From NCBI GenBank assembly GCA_964522505.1, contig CAZFWJ010000025.1:1-43256 (forward strand): a DNA stretch of 43,256 bases, in the 5' to 3' direction. The notes below the pieces were generated by a model. The model was not told the DNA's origin and made no database searches. It was given only the letters and a program-made list of their open reading frames with translations. Made by a program: the position numbers and the translations under genes. The stretch comes from GYS-P2D sp964522505 (GTDB lineage Bacteria > Bacteroidota > Bacteroidia > Chitinophagales > Saprospiraceae). Positions 34,926-43,189 of the stretch are shown in pieces. Position 1 is the first letter of the stretch, and every line of letters starts with the position of its first letter.

Positions 34926-37900
34926 ATGCTCATTAGAACAATCTTAGTAATACTATTAATTAATTGTGCATTACTGGCCCGAGCACAAGATGAGCTCGCC
35001 CTAAAGTTTGGTACTCTCAATTCGCTCGATGGGCTCTCACATAACTCAGTCAATGATCTAATCGTAGATGACTACGGCTTTCTTTGGATTGGGACTATGG
35101 ATGGGCTCAATAGATATGATGGGAGCAAATTTGAGTTGTTTAGGCACATACCTGGGGATAGCACTAGCCTTATGAATAACACAGTGTGGTCCTTAGCAGC
35201 AGGTAAAGATCAGGAGATAATCATTGGTACTGCCAATGGGCTCTGCAGATACTCCTACCATACCAATACATTTGATCATATCGAGCTGACAGAAGAGGAT
35301 AAGGCTATCAGGCATATCACCGTTGATGGCACTGGTCAGATCTGGGCCTCATCAGATACTAAGGGATTATTTAGGATTGAAGATTTGGGAGGCGGCAATA
35401 CTGCGGTTCATTATATAACCGAGCAAAATGCCAACTATGTCAACTTTGTTGTGCAGGACCATATAGATAGTACTCGTATTTGGATTTCAGGAAAAGGTGG
35501 CCTCAAATATTTTAATAACACGAGTCATGAAATCATTGACTGGCGGGACAAAATAAATCACCCAGAACTGCAAAGCGCTATCATCTCCAGCCTCGTACAG
35601 GATGCTAAAGGACGCTTGTGGATGGGTACTAATACGTATGGTTTATTCAGATTTGACCCTAAGTCTCATGAACTGAGGCAATTCATACCTGATGATCGTG
35701 ATCCCAAGTCTATAGGCTCGACCAATGTTGCTGATATAGCGATAGATCGAGATGGATCCTTATGGATATCCTCTTTTGGAGAAGGCCTAAGTATAATGAC
35801 AGATACGGAAAGAGGAATATTTCAAAACTATAAAAAGAAAGATTTTGAGTTGTACGCCTTGAAAAACAACACCTTGACTAAGGTATTTAGTGATAATCAA
35901 GGGCGCGTCTGGATCGGCACGCATGGTTCAGGCTTACAATACTATGACCAGGGCAAAGCCCCATTTGATCTATACCGAGAAAATGAGAATAATCAGCTGT
36001 CCATATCTGGTAACAACATTACCTCTATCTATGAAGATAAGGATGGCAATACCTGGGTCGGTACCAGAGAAAGAGGAATCAATAAAATCAAATGGACTGC
36101 CCGTGGAGATAAAATCTCAGCACTACAGTCATATACTGCAGATGAAAGCAATCCAAACAGTCTTAACATTAATTCTACTAATAGCTATATCGAGAGCAAC
36201 CGATTTGGATTGATCATTGGTAATAGATTAGGAGGCATCAACATTTACGAAAGTGAAAAAGACCGATTCAGAGATTACTTCGTATATCCTGGTGATGCTG
36301 ATCTCCTGAAAAATTATCACGTCAATGATATGTATATCACTGGCGAAGACAACATATGGTTTGCCACATCTATAGGAGTCTATCTATGGGATAGCGACAA
36401 ACAAGAACTGATCAACTATAATCTCAGACATCCAGATCTTGCCGCACTTGATGATATCTATGTCAGATTTATATTCGAACGAGACAAGGTACTATGGATC
36501 GGTGCATCCAATGTTGGGCTGTGGGCTTGGGACCTCCAGAAGAAAGAACTCCATACATACGACAACACTGATCCAGCTGGATCGGGTCTTAATACTAACA
36601 ATCTCCTGTGCTATCATCTGGATAAACGAGGCAATCTATGGATAGGCACCTGGGAGGGAGGTCTCAATATGATGGATCTCTCGACTGAGCGATTTGATTA
36701 CTATACTGAGGCAAATGGACTTAGCAATAGTGTAATCTATAGCGTACAAGAGGATGACAATGAGTATCTATGGTTGAGCACTAATAATGGCATCATCAGA
36801 TTTGATCCAGCCTCCGAGACATTTAATTCTTACGGAATAAATGATGGATTACAAGGAGAAGAATATAATGCCAATGCTGGATATAGAAGTAGCACCACTG
36901 GCCATATCTTGTTTGGAGGTATGAATGGACTCAATCAATTTGATCCAGCACGGATCAAGCTGGATACTTTTATCCCTGATATACATATCACAAGTCTATT
37001 ACTACATGAAACCAATAGCGAGATGCCCCTTGATCTAACAGGGAGCTTAAATAATGAAAAGCTGACCATCTCACACCGCACCTATCTTGTAGAATGTGGC
37101 TTCGGTGCCCCTAAGCTACCGAGTAGTAGTAATGTCAGATTTGCATATAGAGTCAGAGGGTTAAGTGATCGTTGGATCAATTTAGAACAACGCAAGGAGT
37201 TTGCACTGACTAATCTGACTCCAGGCACTTACACTTTGGATATCAGATCAGGTCTTGATGGCGGCAGGTGGAGTGATGACATTAGATCACTTTCTATCAT
37301 ATCTCTGCCCCCATGGTGGCAGACTTGGTGGGCGTATCTACTATATGTAACGGTGGGCTGCTCGATCCTGTATTTCATCTATAAGAGTCGTGTCTCCCAG
37401 CTTGTCAAATATCAAAGGCTACGCACACAGATATCGAGCGATCTCCATGACGATGTCGGGACGATCCTATCTGCTATGGCATTTCAAACCGAGATATTAG
37501 AATTAGAACAAGACCCCAGCGAAAAAGATAAATTCAAAAAGATAACCTACATGAGCAGGCTCGCTCTCGGACGTATGAGAGATACTGTATGGGCCATAGA
37601 CTCAAGAAAAGATAATGCAGAAAGCTTAGTCGACAGGATGGAAGATTTTCTTTTTGATGCATTTGAAGGGCAAGAGATCGGATATAAATTCAACAAAAAT
37701 ATCCTAAGCAATGATTTAAAGATCCGCCCGGATATCAGACAATCGGTATATCTGGTCTTCAAGGAGGCCGTGACTAATGCACTTAAGCATACCAATGGAG
37801 ATCATATCAAAATTGATCTTGATCTTGATGGCAAAGGATTTGGGCTTACCGTACACGATAACGGCAAAGTAGATGCTGCTACCATCAAAAAATCAGGACT

Positions 37901-37997
37901 CGGATTGAGCAATATGCAAGCACGAGCAGAGAAGGTTGGAGCAGACTTTTCTATTAACTACGGTGATGGTTTTAAGGTGGAGTTGAGGAAGGTCTGA
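34926..37997 (+). CDS. beta-propeller sensor histidine kinase (two-component propeller, Y_Y_Y, HisKA_3)
   Basis: A 1023-residue membrane kinase. A signal peptide lies at about 1-20 (LVILLINCALLARAQ). Up to about residue 680 the periplasmic part is built of regulator-propeller repeats of the form GLSHNSVNDLIVDDYGFLWI and DGLNRYDG, which usually form two seven-bladed propellers. A Y_Y_Y-type domain follows at about 700-790 (FAYRVRGLSDRWI). One membrane segment lies at about 797-816 (WWAYLLYVTVGCSILYFIY). The dimerisation domain has His841 in DLHDDVGT, and the ATPase has NALKHTNGDHI and GLGLSNMQARAEKVGA. It likely senses an extracellular polymer fragment or other ligand and phosphorylates the NarL-type regulator encoded 90 bp upstream. 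Confidence 0.92.
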   Translation: MLIRTILVILLINCALLARAQDELALKFGTLNSLDGLSHNSVNDLIVDDYGFLWIGTMDGLNRYDGSKFELFRHIPGDSTSLMNNTVWSLAAGKDQEIIIGTANGLCRYSYHTNTFDHIELTEEDKAIRHITVDGTGQIWASSDTKGLFRIEDLGGGNTAVHYITEQNANYVNFVVQDHIDSTRIWISGKGGLKYFNNTSHEIIDWRDKINHPELQSAIISSLVQDAKGRLWMGTNTYGLFRFDPKSHELRQFIPDDRDPKSIGSTNVADIAIDRDGSLWISSFGEGLSIMTDTERGIFQNYKKKDFELYALKNNTLTKVFSDNQGRVWIGTHGSGLQYYDQGKAPFDLYRENENNQLSISGNNITSIYEDKDGNTWVGTRERGINKIKWTARGDKISALQSYTADESNPNSLNINSTNSYIESNRFGLIIGNRLGGINIYESEKDRFRDYFVYPGDADLLKNYHVNDMYITGEDNIWFATSIGVYLWDSDKQELINYNLRHPDLAALDDIYVRFIFERDKVLWIGASNVGLWAWDLQKKELHTYDNTDPAGSGLNTNNLLCYHLDKRGNLWIGTWEGGLNMMDLSTERFDYYTEANGLSNSVIYSVQEDDNEYLWLSTNNGIIRFDPASETFNSYGINDGLQGEEYNANAGYRSSTTGHILFGGMNGLNQFDPARIKLDTFIPDIHITSLLLHETNSEMPLDLTGSLNNEKLTISHRTYLVECGFGAPKLPSSSNVRFAYRVRGLSDRWINLEQRKEFALTNLTPGTYTLDIRSGLDGGRWSDDIRSLSIISLPPWWQTWWAYLLYVTVGCSILYFIYKSRVSQLVKYQRLRTQISSDLHDDVGTILSAMAFQTEILELEQDPSEKDKFKKITYMSRLALGRMRDTVWAIDSRKDNAESLVDRMEDFLFDAFEGQEIGYKFNKNILSNDLKIRPDIRQSVYLVFKEAVTNALKHTNGDHIKIDLDLDGKGFGLTVHDNGKVDAATIKKSGLGLSNMQARAEKVGADFSINYGDGFKVELRKV

Positions 37998-38040
37998 TCG
38001 TTTGATTCTATTGGATCAGAAGAATTTATACACGGAACAA

Positions 38041-38068
38041 ACATATGCACTATATTAGTGTACATATG
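38041..38068 (+). promoter_or_regulatory. candidate operator of the toxin-antitoxin operon
   Basis: A dyad CACTA-TAT-TAGTG at 38048-38060 is flanked on both sides by ACATATG (38041-38047 and 38062-38068). If translation starts at the second ATG (38066), the dyad lies immediately before the antitoxin gene, where VapBC complexes usually bind to repress their own operon. Confidence 0.45.
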
Positions 38069-38290
38069 AATAGTGTAAAAAATATCACATTGAGCGCAGA
38101 AGAATCATTGATCAATAAAGCGCGTAAGAAGGCACAGTCAGAAGATAGCTCACTAAATAAGAGATTTAGAGAGTGGCTACAACGATATATTGGATCATCG
38201 GATGCAACGGTTTATGAGGATATTATGGGTCAATTAGACTATGTCCAACCCGGACAGTCATTTTCCAGAGACGAATTGAATGAGCGTTAA
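38066..38290 (+). CDS. VapB-type antitoxin
   Basis: A 74-residue protein expected to bind and neutralise the PIN toxin encoded next to it and to repress the operon. I place the start at the ATG 38066 (MNSVKNITLSAEESL), which is where related antitoxins begin. The ATG at 38045 would add seven residues lying over the candidate operator. The N-terminal part looks like a ribbon-helix-helix DNA-binding segment (KNITLSAEESLINKARKKAQ, SSLNKRFREWLQRYI). The C-terminal tail (QLDYVQPGQSFSRDELNE) would contact the toxin. It overlaps the toxin start by 11 bases, implying coupled translation. Confidence 0.8.
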   Translation: MNSVKNITLSAEESLINKARKKAQSEDSSLNKRFREWLQRYIGSSDATVYEDIMGQLDYVQPGQSFSRDELNER

Positions 38291-38699
38291 ACACTTCTTA
38301 GACACTAACATCATAGTATATTCCTTTGAATCTTCCGAAAAAGGAGAGCGCGCTCAATCCCTTATTAAAGAAGCCTTGATAGAAGGGACGGGGCACATAG
38401 GTTATCAAGTCATTCAGGAGTTTATCAATGTAGCCACTAAAAAATTCAGTGTGCCCATGCTACCTGAGGATCTCAAACGATATCTAAAGCAAGTCTTGTA
38501 TCCTTTGCTATCGGTATATAGCTCTCAAGAATTGTATTTATCAGCCCTTGACATATCCGAAAGATGGCAATATGGCTACTATGATAGTTTGATCATTGCG
38601 GCTGCGTTGTCAATAGATTGCGAGATTTTATATTCTGAAGACTTACAACATGAGCAGAAAGTTTTTGGCTTACAGATCATTAATCCATTTATCGATTAA
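38280..38699 (+). CDS. PIN-domain ribonuclease toxin (VapC-like)
   Basis: A 139-residue PIN-domain protein, a Mg-dependent RNase that in VapBC systems usually cuts tRNA or rRNA. Acidic active-site residues are visible as Asp8 in FLDTNI, Glu47 in QEFIN, Asp102 in YYDSLI and Glu120-Asp121 in SEDLQ, so the toxin looks intact. The start overlaps the antitoxin gene by 11 bases. The pair lies just upstream of a hairpin-rich repeat block, a setting typical of mobile or accessory DNA. Confidence 0.87.
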   Translation: MSVKHFLDTNIIVYSFESSEKGERAQSLIKEALIEGTGHIGYQVIQEFINVATKKFSVPMLPEDLKRYLKQVLYPLLSVYSSQELYLSALDISERWQYGYYDSLIIAAALSIDCEILYSEDLQHEQKVFGLQIINPFID

Positions 38700-38837
38700 T
38701 TCATCTTTGGTCCGTTGTTTTGGAGACAGACGACACTCTTAATCGTTGGCAAAGTACTAGGTCTTTCCACTTTTTATGTCCTGGAACCCCTGCTTGAGGA
38801 GGGACTAAGGGGGTGTTCCGGAGAAGACCTCATCTAT
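38700..38837. other. intergenic, start of repeat-rich tract
   Basis: Between the toxin stop and the first clear repeat copy. I see no gene; a frame that runs on through the repeats looks spurious. Confidence 0.4.
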
Positions 38838-39248
38838 CCCACCAGCTTTGCGGTTCTCTTCGTCAAAGACCTCCCAGGCTTGTCACAGCCAAAGGCGCGA
38901 TTCAATCAAATCTGCTCACCCACCCGCTTTGCGGTTCTCTTCGTCAAAGACCTCCCAGGCTTGTTACAGCCATACATGTGATTCAATCAAACATGCTCAC
39001 CCGCCCGCTTTGCGGTTCTCTTCGTCAAAGACCTCCCAGGTCTTTGGTCATACTGCGTATGACTGCACTGCGCTCATGTAGTCGCTCCTCACCTATCCCA
39101 CCCGCTTTGCGGTTCTCTTCGTCAAAGACCTCCCAGGTCTTTGGTCATACTGCGTATGACTGCACTACGCTCATGGGGCGACACTTCGCGTTCAAAAAGC
39201 CAGAAGACACTTCTGTGTCTTCAACGAGCTTTTTCACCCGTTAGGGTG
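38838..39248 (+). repeat. hairpin-module repeat block A
   Basis: Four copies of a unit start near 38838, 38921, 39001 and 39098. Each has a CCGC-TTT-GCGG hairpin (imperfect in copy 1), then TTCTCTTCGTC, then AAAGACCTCCCAGG. Copies 3 and 4 complete the second hairpin (AAAGACCT-CCC-AGGTCTTT) and carry a third (GTCATAC-TGC-GTATGAC). Copies 1 and 2 have a different right half with GATTCAATC. After copy 4 come GGGGCGAC, a nested hairpin at 39194-39234 (outer AAAAAGC/GCTTTTT, inner GAAGACAC-TTCT-GTGTCTTC), and CACCC-GTTA-GGGTG at 39235-39248. The 50-base core I counted is about 54% GC, richer than the neighbouring DNA. No protein is credible here. Confidence 0.85.
39194..39234 (+). terminator. nested hairpin with terminal T run, possible terminator of vapBC transcript
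   Basis: Outer stem AAAAAGC/GCTTTTT and inner stem GAAGACAC/GTGTCTTC with loop TTCT. The structure ends in TTTTT, so it could terminate transcription coming from the toxin-antitoxin operon. The same element in another stem sequence recurs in block B. Confidence 0.45.
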
Positions 39249-39399
39249 ATTGTATCCTCATATGCAGTGATACATCTTTACATCGAGAAAACGAACTTAA
39301 ATAATGACGCTTACAGGTTCTTATTATCACTTAAATAATCGGGAATTCATAAATTAAGAAACACACTGCGTCAACCACCTTTTTCAACTAGTAAAAACA

Positions 39400-39534
39400 A
39401 TGAAAATTATGATGCCTCAACTAGAAAAAATGCTACTCATCATCAAGTTAATATTCAAGGATGAACTTAGTTTGATGTCTGGATTGAGGCTGCTCAATAT
39501 TCAATCAATAAGTCTAATCAAACCAGAAGAATAA
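39400..39534 (+). CDS. small ORF between repeat block A and the secreted protein gene
   Basis: A 44-codon frame from ATG 39400 to TAA 39532-39534. Residues 12-18 read LLIIKLI. A frame that begins near the right edge of the window, after block B, has ILIIKLI at exactly the same residue numbers, and the DNA there matches over about 18 bases with one difference. This points to related sequences following both repeat blocks. I recognise no family, and it could be the beginning of a decayed gene. Confidence 0.3.
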   Translation: MKIMMPQLEKMLLIIKLIFKDELSLMSGLRLLNIQSISLIKPEE

Positions 39535-39589
39535 CAATTCTAGTAGAGCATAAAACCATATCATCATACTCACACACATCAACTAAAAC

Positions 39590-42184
39590 ATGAAATTTCA
39601 CATATTCCTACTCAGTCTGCTTTGCACATTCTTTTTTTGTGCTCATAACTCATCTGCCCAAACAACAACTAACTGGACCGCTGGAGCTGGTACTGCTGAC
39701 TGGCATACTCCTGGTAACTGGGATAACGGAGTGCCAGATATCAATGCATTTGCTGTGATTGATGTTAATCTGACACTTGTAGAGATAACTAGTGATGCTA
39801 CAGCTGCAGCACTTCTTGTGAATAATGGCAATGTTTCAATCAGCTCGACCTTAACTCTTAATCCAGCTAACTCTTCTATCAATAATAGTGATGGTCTAAG
39901 ACTCACAAGTATAAATGCATCTGTTATGGTAGTAGAAAATGGAACACTGGCGATCTCCTCCACTAATGATGACGCTATCAGCATATCGTCTAGTGGCCTA
40001 TTGGATAATCAAGGGACTGTCGCTATAAATAACTGTTCATGGGGTATATTTGATGCTGGCAATAATACTGCTAGATTTCAAAATGAAGGAAAGGTCCATA
40101 TAGAAAATATCACAAACTCAGCCATCCTATTCAATAGTGGCACTTTTGAAAATCGGTTTTGCGGGCTCATCACATCAGATAAGAATTTATCTGCCAACGG
40201 ACTAATGAACGAAGGATCTATACTCTATACTTCTAATGAAAGCTCTTCACTCCTATCGAACACAAATACTGGTGTAATCCACAATCTTGGATCAAGCACC
40301 TTCACGATTACCAACAACAATGGAATAGTCGATACTAACCCTGCCGCCATCTACTGGCGGGGATGTAAGAGTCAAGCCTGGGCTGACGGATGTAACTGGT
40401 CCCGAGATCGAGCGCCCATGAAGGCAGATAGTGTCATTATACGAGCCACTGGTTTAGAAGCGGATCCTGTTATCTCATCGCGTACTGATACAGTGATGCA
40501 CGTAAGGAATGAAAGAACCTTGGCAATCGCTGATGGAGGAAAGCTGATCATCGATGGAACTCCTTCGTCCAGCCAACTCGTCGGTCTCGCTAATCGCAAC
40601 TTCTTAGCAGTACAGTCAGGAGGAAGTGTACATGTCATGCACACCACTTCTGATGGAATCTCCTCGTTCAATGCCGCCATGACTAATGATGGGCATATCC
40701 TAGTAGAGGACGCCAGATTTGCAGCTATCCAGATCAACGGTTCTACTTCCACTTTTGTAACTGATAATATGGTCGAAATACGGAACACTAGTTCGGCTGG
40801 TATCAGAACATCCTTCGGAGGGTCCACTACTAACAATGGTATCATGACCTTCTCTAATACTGATAATCCTATCGACATATGGGAGGAGAACTCCACTTTC
40901 GTAAATAATCATAGTATCATATCAACAGGAGGGATTCATGGCATAGTCATGACAGATGCTGTGAGCGGGACATCTCCTGTCTTCACTAACACCATATGTG
41001 CAGTACTTACCACCGATACCCGATTTCTTATAGATCCTAACTCATCGATCATTAACAATGGACTAATCAATTACACAGCCCCTGATGCTATACTAGATGG
41101 CACCTACACCGACAATGGCTACCAATACGACCCTAACAACCACTTACCAGATGGAACGTCTACAGTACTTGACGCCCCTAGGAGCTATGATTTCTTTAAC
41201 ATAGATCTCGATAACGACGGCATGTCTTTTTGCCAAGGTGATATGGATGACGTACCTATACCTCTAGCATGTGGACAAACGCTAACTGACCAAACTAATG
41301 GTGATGGTTTGAATAATCTTGATGATTACCCATGCAGGACTACTTTTTCTTTCATAGGGCCAGAGATAATCTACTCTTTTCAGGTGACTGCACCTGACGT
41401 CGTGATCTCAGTAGGATTATCTAATGAAACTGCTAGCACAGATGTGTTCATCCTCACCGATCCATCAGATCCTACCTCTTGCATCAATCATGGATCAAGT
41501 ATTGTGAATGCCACATTATTCCCAGGCACTTACTACGTAGTTGTGGATGGATTCGAGGGTACCGTCGGAACATTTGATGTAACACTAAGCTGCAGAGACC
41601 TTTTACCTGGCGATCTATGTAGTAATGCTTTACCCATCATTTGTGGACAGTCTATAGAAGGGTCACTAAGTGATGCCACCATAGATGCTGATAATAATCA
41701 AGGTTGCGATTTAGATAAAACAGGTATCTGGTATACCTTCATCGGGACAGGAGATATGATAACAGCAAGCCTATGTGCTTCAACAGAAGAATTTGATTCG
41801 GAGATAGCCATATTTTCTGGCACTTGTGGTATGCTTGATTGCAGTGACATGCAAAATGATGATGCATGCGGATTGCTTTCAGAACTAAGCATACCTACCA
41901 TCCAGGGTGATACCTATTGGATACGGGTCACTGAGTTAATCGGAAGGGATGGTGACTTTACACTTACTTTCACTTGCGAAGATGATGATGTCTGTCTTAC
42001 CGAGCGGATGCTAAGTGGTGATCTCACCCAAAGTGTATATGAAGCTTCTGAGAGGATCATTGTGGATGGAACTATTTCTTCATCTAACTCAGTCATAATT
42101 AGTGCTCCAGAGGTAGATTTTCTCGGTGGATTCCAAGTGGAGGATAGTGGACTGTTGGAGGTGGATCAGGAGGGATGCCCATAA
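39590..42184 (+). CDS. large secreted protein with 3-coathanger-like C-terminus
   Basis: An 864-residue exported protein of unknown function. The signal peptide is at about 1-23 (FLLSLLCTFFFCAHNSSAQ). The N-terminal half is Asn/Ser/Thr-rich and beta-helix-like. It contains two W-x(n)-NW segments of a kind common in Bacteroidota surface proteins: DWHTPGNWDNGVPD at about 37-50 and WADGCNWSRDRAP at about 265-277. Two PPC-like beta-sandwich domains follow at about 557-667 (LACGQTLTD) and 674-800 (DLCSNALPIICGQS). The last about 60 residues (YEASERIIVDGTISSSNSV, then FLGGFQVEDSGLLEV) resemble the 3-coathanger stack domain instead of a type A T9SS domain. The gene lies between two hairpin-repeat blocks. 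Confidence 0.82.
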   Translation: MKFHIFLLSLLCTFFFCAHNSSAQTTTNWTAGAGTADWHTPGNWDNGVPDINAFAVIDVNLTLVEITSDATAAALLVNNGNVSISSTLTLNPANSSINNSDGLRLTSINASVMVVENGTLAISSTNDDAISISSSGLLDNQGTVAINNCSWGIFDAGNNTARFQNEGKVHIENITNSAILFNSGTFENRFCGLITSDKNLSANGLMNEGSILYTSNESSSLLSNTNTGVIHNLGSSTFTITNNNGIVDTNPAAIYWRGCKSQAWADGCNWSRDRAPMKADSVIIRATGLEADPVISSRTDTVMHVRNERTLAIADGGKLIIDGTPSSSQLVGLANRNFLAVQSGGSVHVMHTTSDGISSFNAAMTNDGHILVEDARFAAIQINGSTSTFVTDNMVEIRNTSSAGIRTSFGGSTTNNGIMTFSNTDNPIDIWEENSTFVNNHSIISTGGIHGIVMTDAVSGTSPVFTNTICAVLTTDTRFLIDPNSSIINNGLINYTAPDAILDGTYTDNGYQYDPNNHLPDGTSTVLDAPRSYDFFNIDLDNDGMSFCQGDMDDVPIPLACGQTLTDQTNGDGLNNLDDYPCRTTFSFIGPEIIYSFQVTAPDVVISVGLSNETASTDVFILTDPSDPTSCINHGSSIVNATLFPGTYYVVVDGFEGTVGTFDVTLSCRDLLPGDLCSNALPIICGQSIEGSLSDATIDADNNQGCDLDKTGIWYTFIGTGDMITASLCASTEEFDSEIAIFSGTCGMLDCSDMQNDDACGLLSELSIPTIQGDTYWIRVTELIGRDGDFTLTFTCEDDDVCLTERMLSGDLTQSVYEASERIIVDGTISSSNSVIISAPEVDFLGGFQVEDSGLLEVDQEGCP

Positions 42185-42289
42185 TTGATAGAGTCTAGTT
42201 ATGCCATGCACACTCAGCTGAGTCGAAGTGGCTATATCAATTCTTTAGGACTTAGCGCCCTTCTATCCGGCTTATAGGAGCAAGGTACA
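42185..42289. other. intergenic before repeat block B
   Basis: No gene seen. The only internal symmetry I noticed is a weak CTAT/ATAG pairing near 42263-42277. Confidence 0.4.
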
Positions 42290-42998
42290 CACCCGCTAAA
42301 GCGGTTCGCTCCACCAAAAGCCCTCTTGGGCTTTTGATCAATTCGTGATTGTGTTGCGCTCATAGGTTCAAAAAGCCAGAAGACACTGCTGTGTCTTGGG
42401 GCCCATCACTTCGTAGCCGCTCCTCACCTATCCCACCCGCTTTGCGGTTCTCTTCGTCAAAGACCTCCCAGGTCTTTGGTCATGATTCTCATGACCGCAC
42501 TGCGCTCATGGGGCGACACTTGGTGTTCAAAACTGCACGAGACACTGCTGTGTCTCGAACACAGTTTTTCCCTTCACCAAGAAATTCTGAGGAAAAGACT
42601 ATATTCCCTTCCATTCCGCTCCTCACTTCGTTCCGGGGAGGAATTTCAGATTCAAAAAGCGAGAAGACACTGCTGTGTCTTGGGGCCCATCACTTCGTAG
42701 CCGCTCCTCACTTCGTTCTGGGGCGACACTTCGTGTTCAAAACTGCACGAGACACTTCTGTGTCTCGAACACAGTTTTTCCCTTCACCAAGAAATTCTGA
42801 GGAAAAGACTATATTCCCTTCCATTCCGCTCCTCACTTCGTTCCGGGGAGGAATTTCAGATTCAAAAAGCGAGAAGACACTGCTGTGTCTTGGGGCCCAT
42901 CACTTCGTAGCCGCTCCTCACTTCGTTCTGGGGCGACACTTCGTGTTCAAAACTGCACGAGACACTTCTGTGTCTCGAACACAGTTTTTCACCCGTTA
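42290..42998 (+). repeat. hairpin-module repeat block B
   Basis: It opens with a diverged unit: CCGCT-AA-AGCGG at 42293-42304, AAAAGCCC-TCTT-GGGCTTTT at 42316-42335, then ATCA-ATTCG-TGAT. Next comes a unit almost identical to block A copies 3 and 4 (42434-42509, with GTCATGA-TTC-TCATGAC at 42479-42495). The rest is a 210-bp tandem repeat rich in hairpins. The block ends with the nested AAAACTG/CAGTTTT hairpin and CACCC-GTTA-GGGTG, the same tail order as block A. Several frames lack stops across it, but the translations simply repeat and shift, so I credit no protein. Confidence 0.85.
42511..42990 (+). repeat. 210-bp tandem repeat, 2.3 copies
   Basis: Copies run 42511-42720, 42721-42930 and a partial copy 42931-42990. 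The first two differ at only two positions I could find, one in the loop of the ACAC/GTGT hairpin and one in the loop of GAGACAC-TGCT-GTGTCTC. The partial third copy matches the second. Confidence 0.88.
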
Positions 42999-43189
42999 GG
43001 GTGATTGTAGGGGTGAGATGGGGTGGTCATCTTTGGAGTATCAACTACAACATTATGCATCAACTAGAAAATCATTTCACAAAACCGACAGAAACAAGAA
43101 ACCAATTGAAAAACAGCTAACAAGGAATACTTCCTTTCAATTGCGATCAGCTAAATCATTAATACTCCGAGTAAAAAACAAAAGCATCA
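42999..43189. other. intergenic after repeat block B
   Basis: No gene seen. It contains ATCAACTAGAAAA, comparable with CTCAACTAGAAAA inside the small frame at 39400. Confidence 0.4.

Noticed and set aside
38715..39244. Three overlapping plus-strand frames through repeat block A, translating to repeated FAVLFVKDLPGL-like peptides
   Set aside because: The open frames follow from repeats that lack stop codons in several phases. The same DNA is read in different frames in different copies, and base changes preserve hairpins, not codons.
39235..42998. Integron attC sites, suggested by GTTAGGG and cassette-like spacing next to a toxin-antitoxin pair
   Set aside because: The core GTTRRRY is not matched (last base G), no paired core sites bound the blocks, and no integron integrase is present.
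38838..42998. CRISPR array
   Set aside because: Unit spacing is irregular, the sequences between repeats are themselves repeated hairpins instead of unique spacers, and no cas genes are near.
38838..42998. Insertion sequence or composite transposon formed by blocks A and B
   Set aside because: No transposase frame, no terminal inverted repeats between the blocks and no target-site duplication that I could see; the blocks are in direct orientation.
42349..42999. 216-codon plus-strand frame through repeat block B
   Set aside because: The 210-bp period is divisible by three, which makes a repeating peptide automatically. There is no sensible start, domain or signal, and hairpins explain the sequence better.
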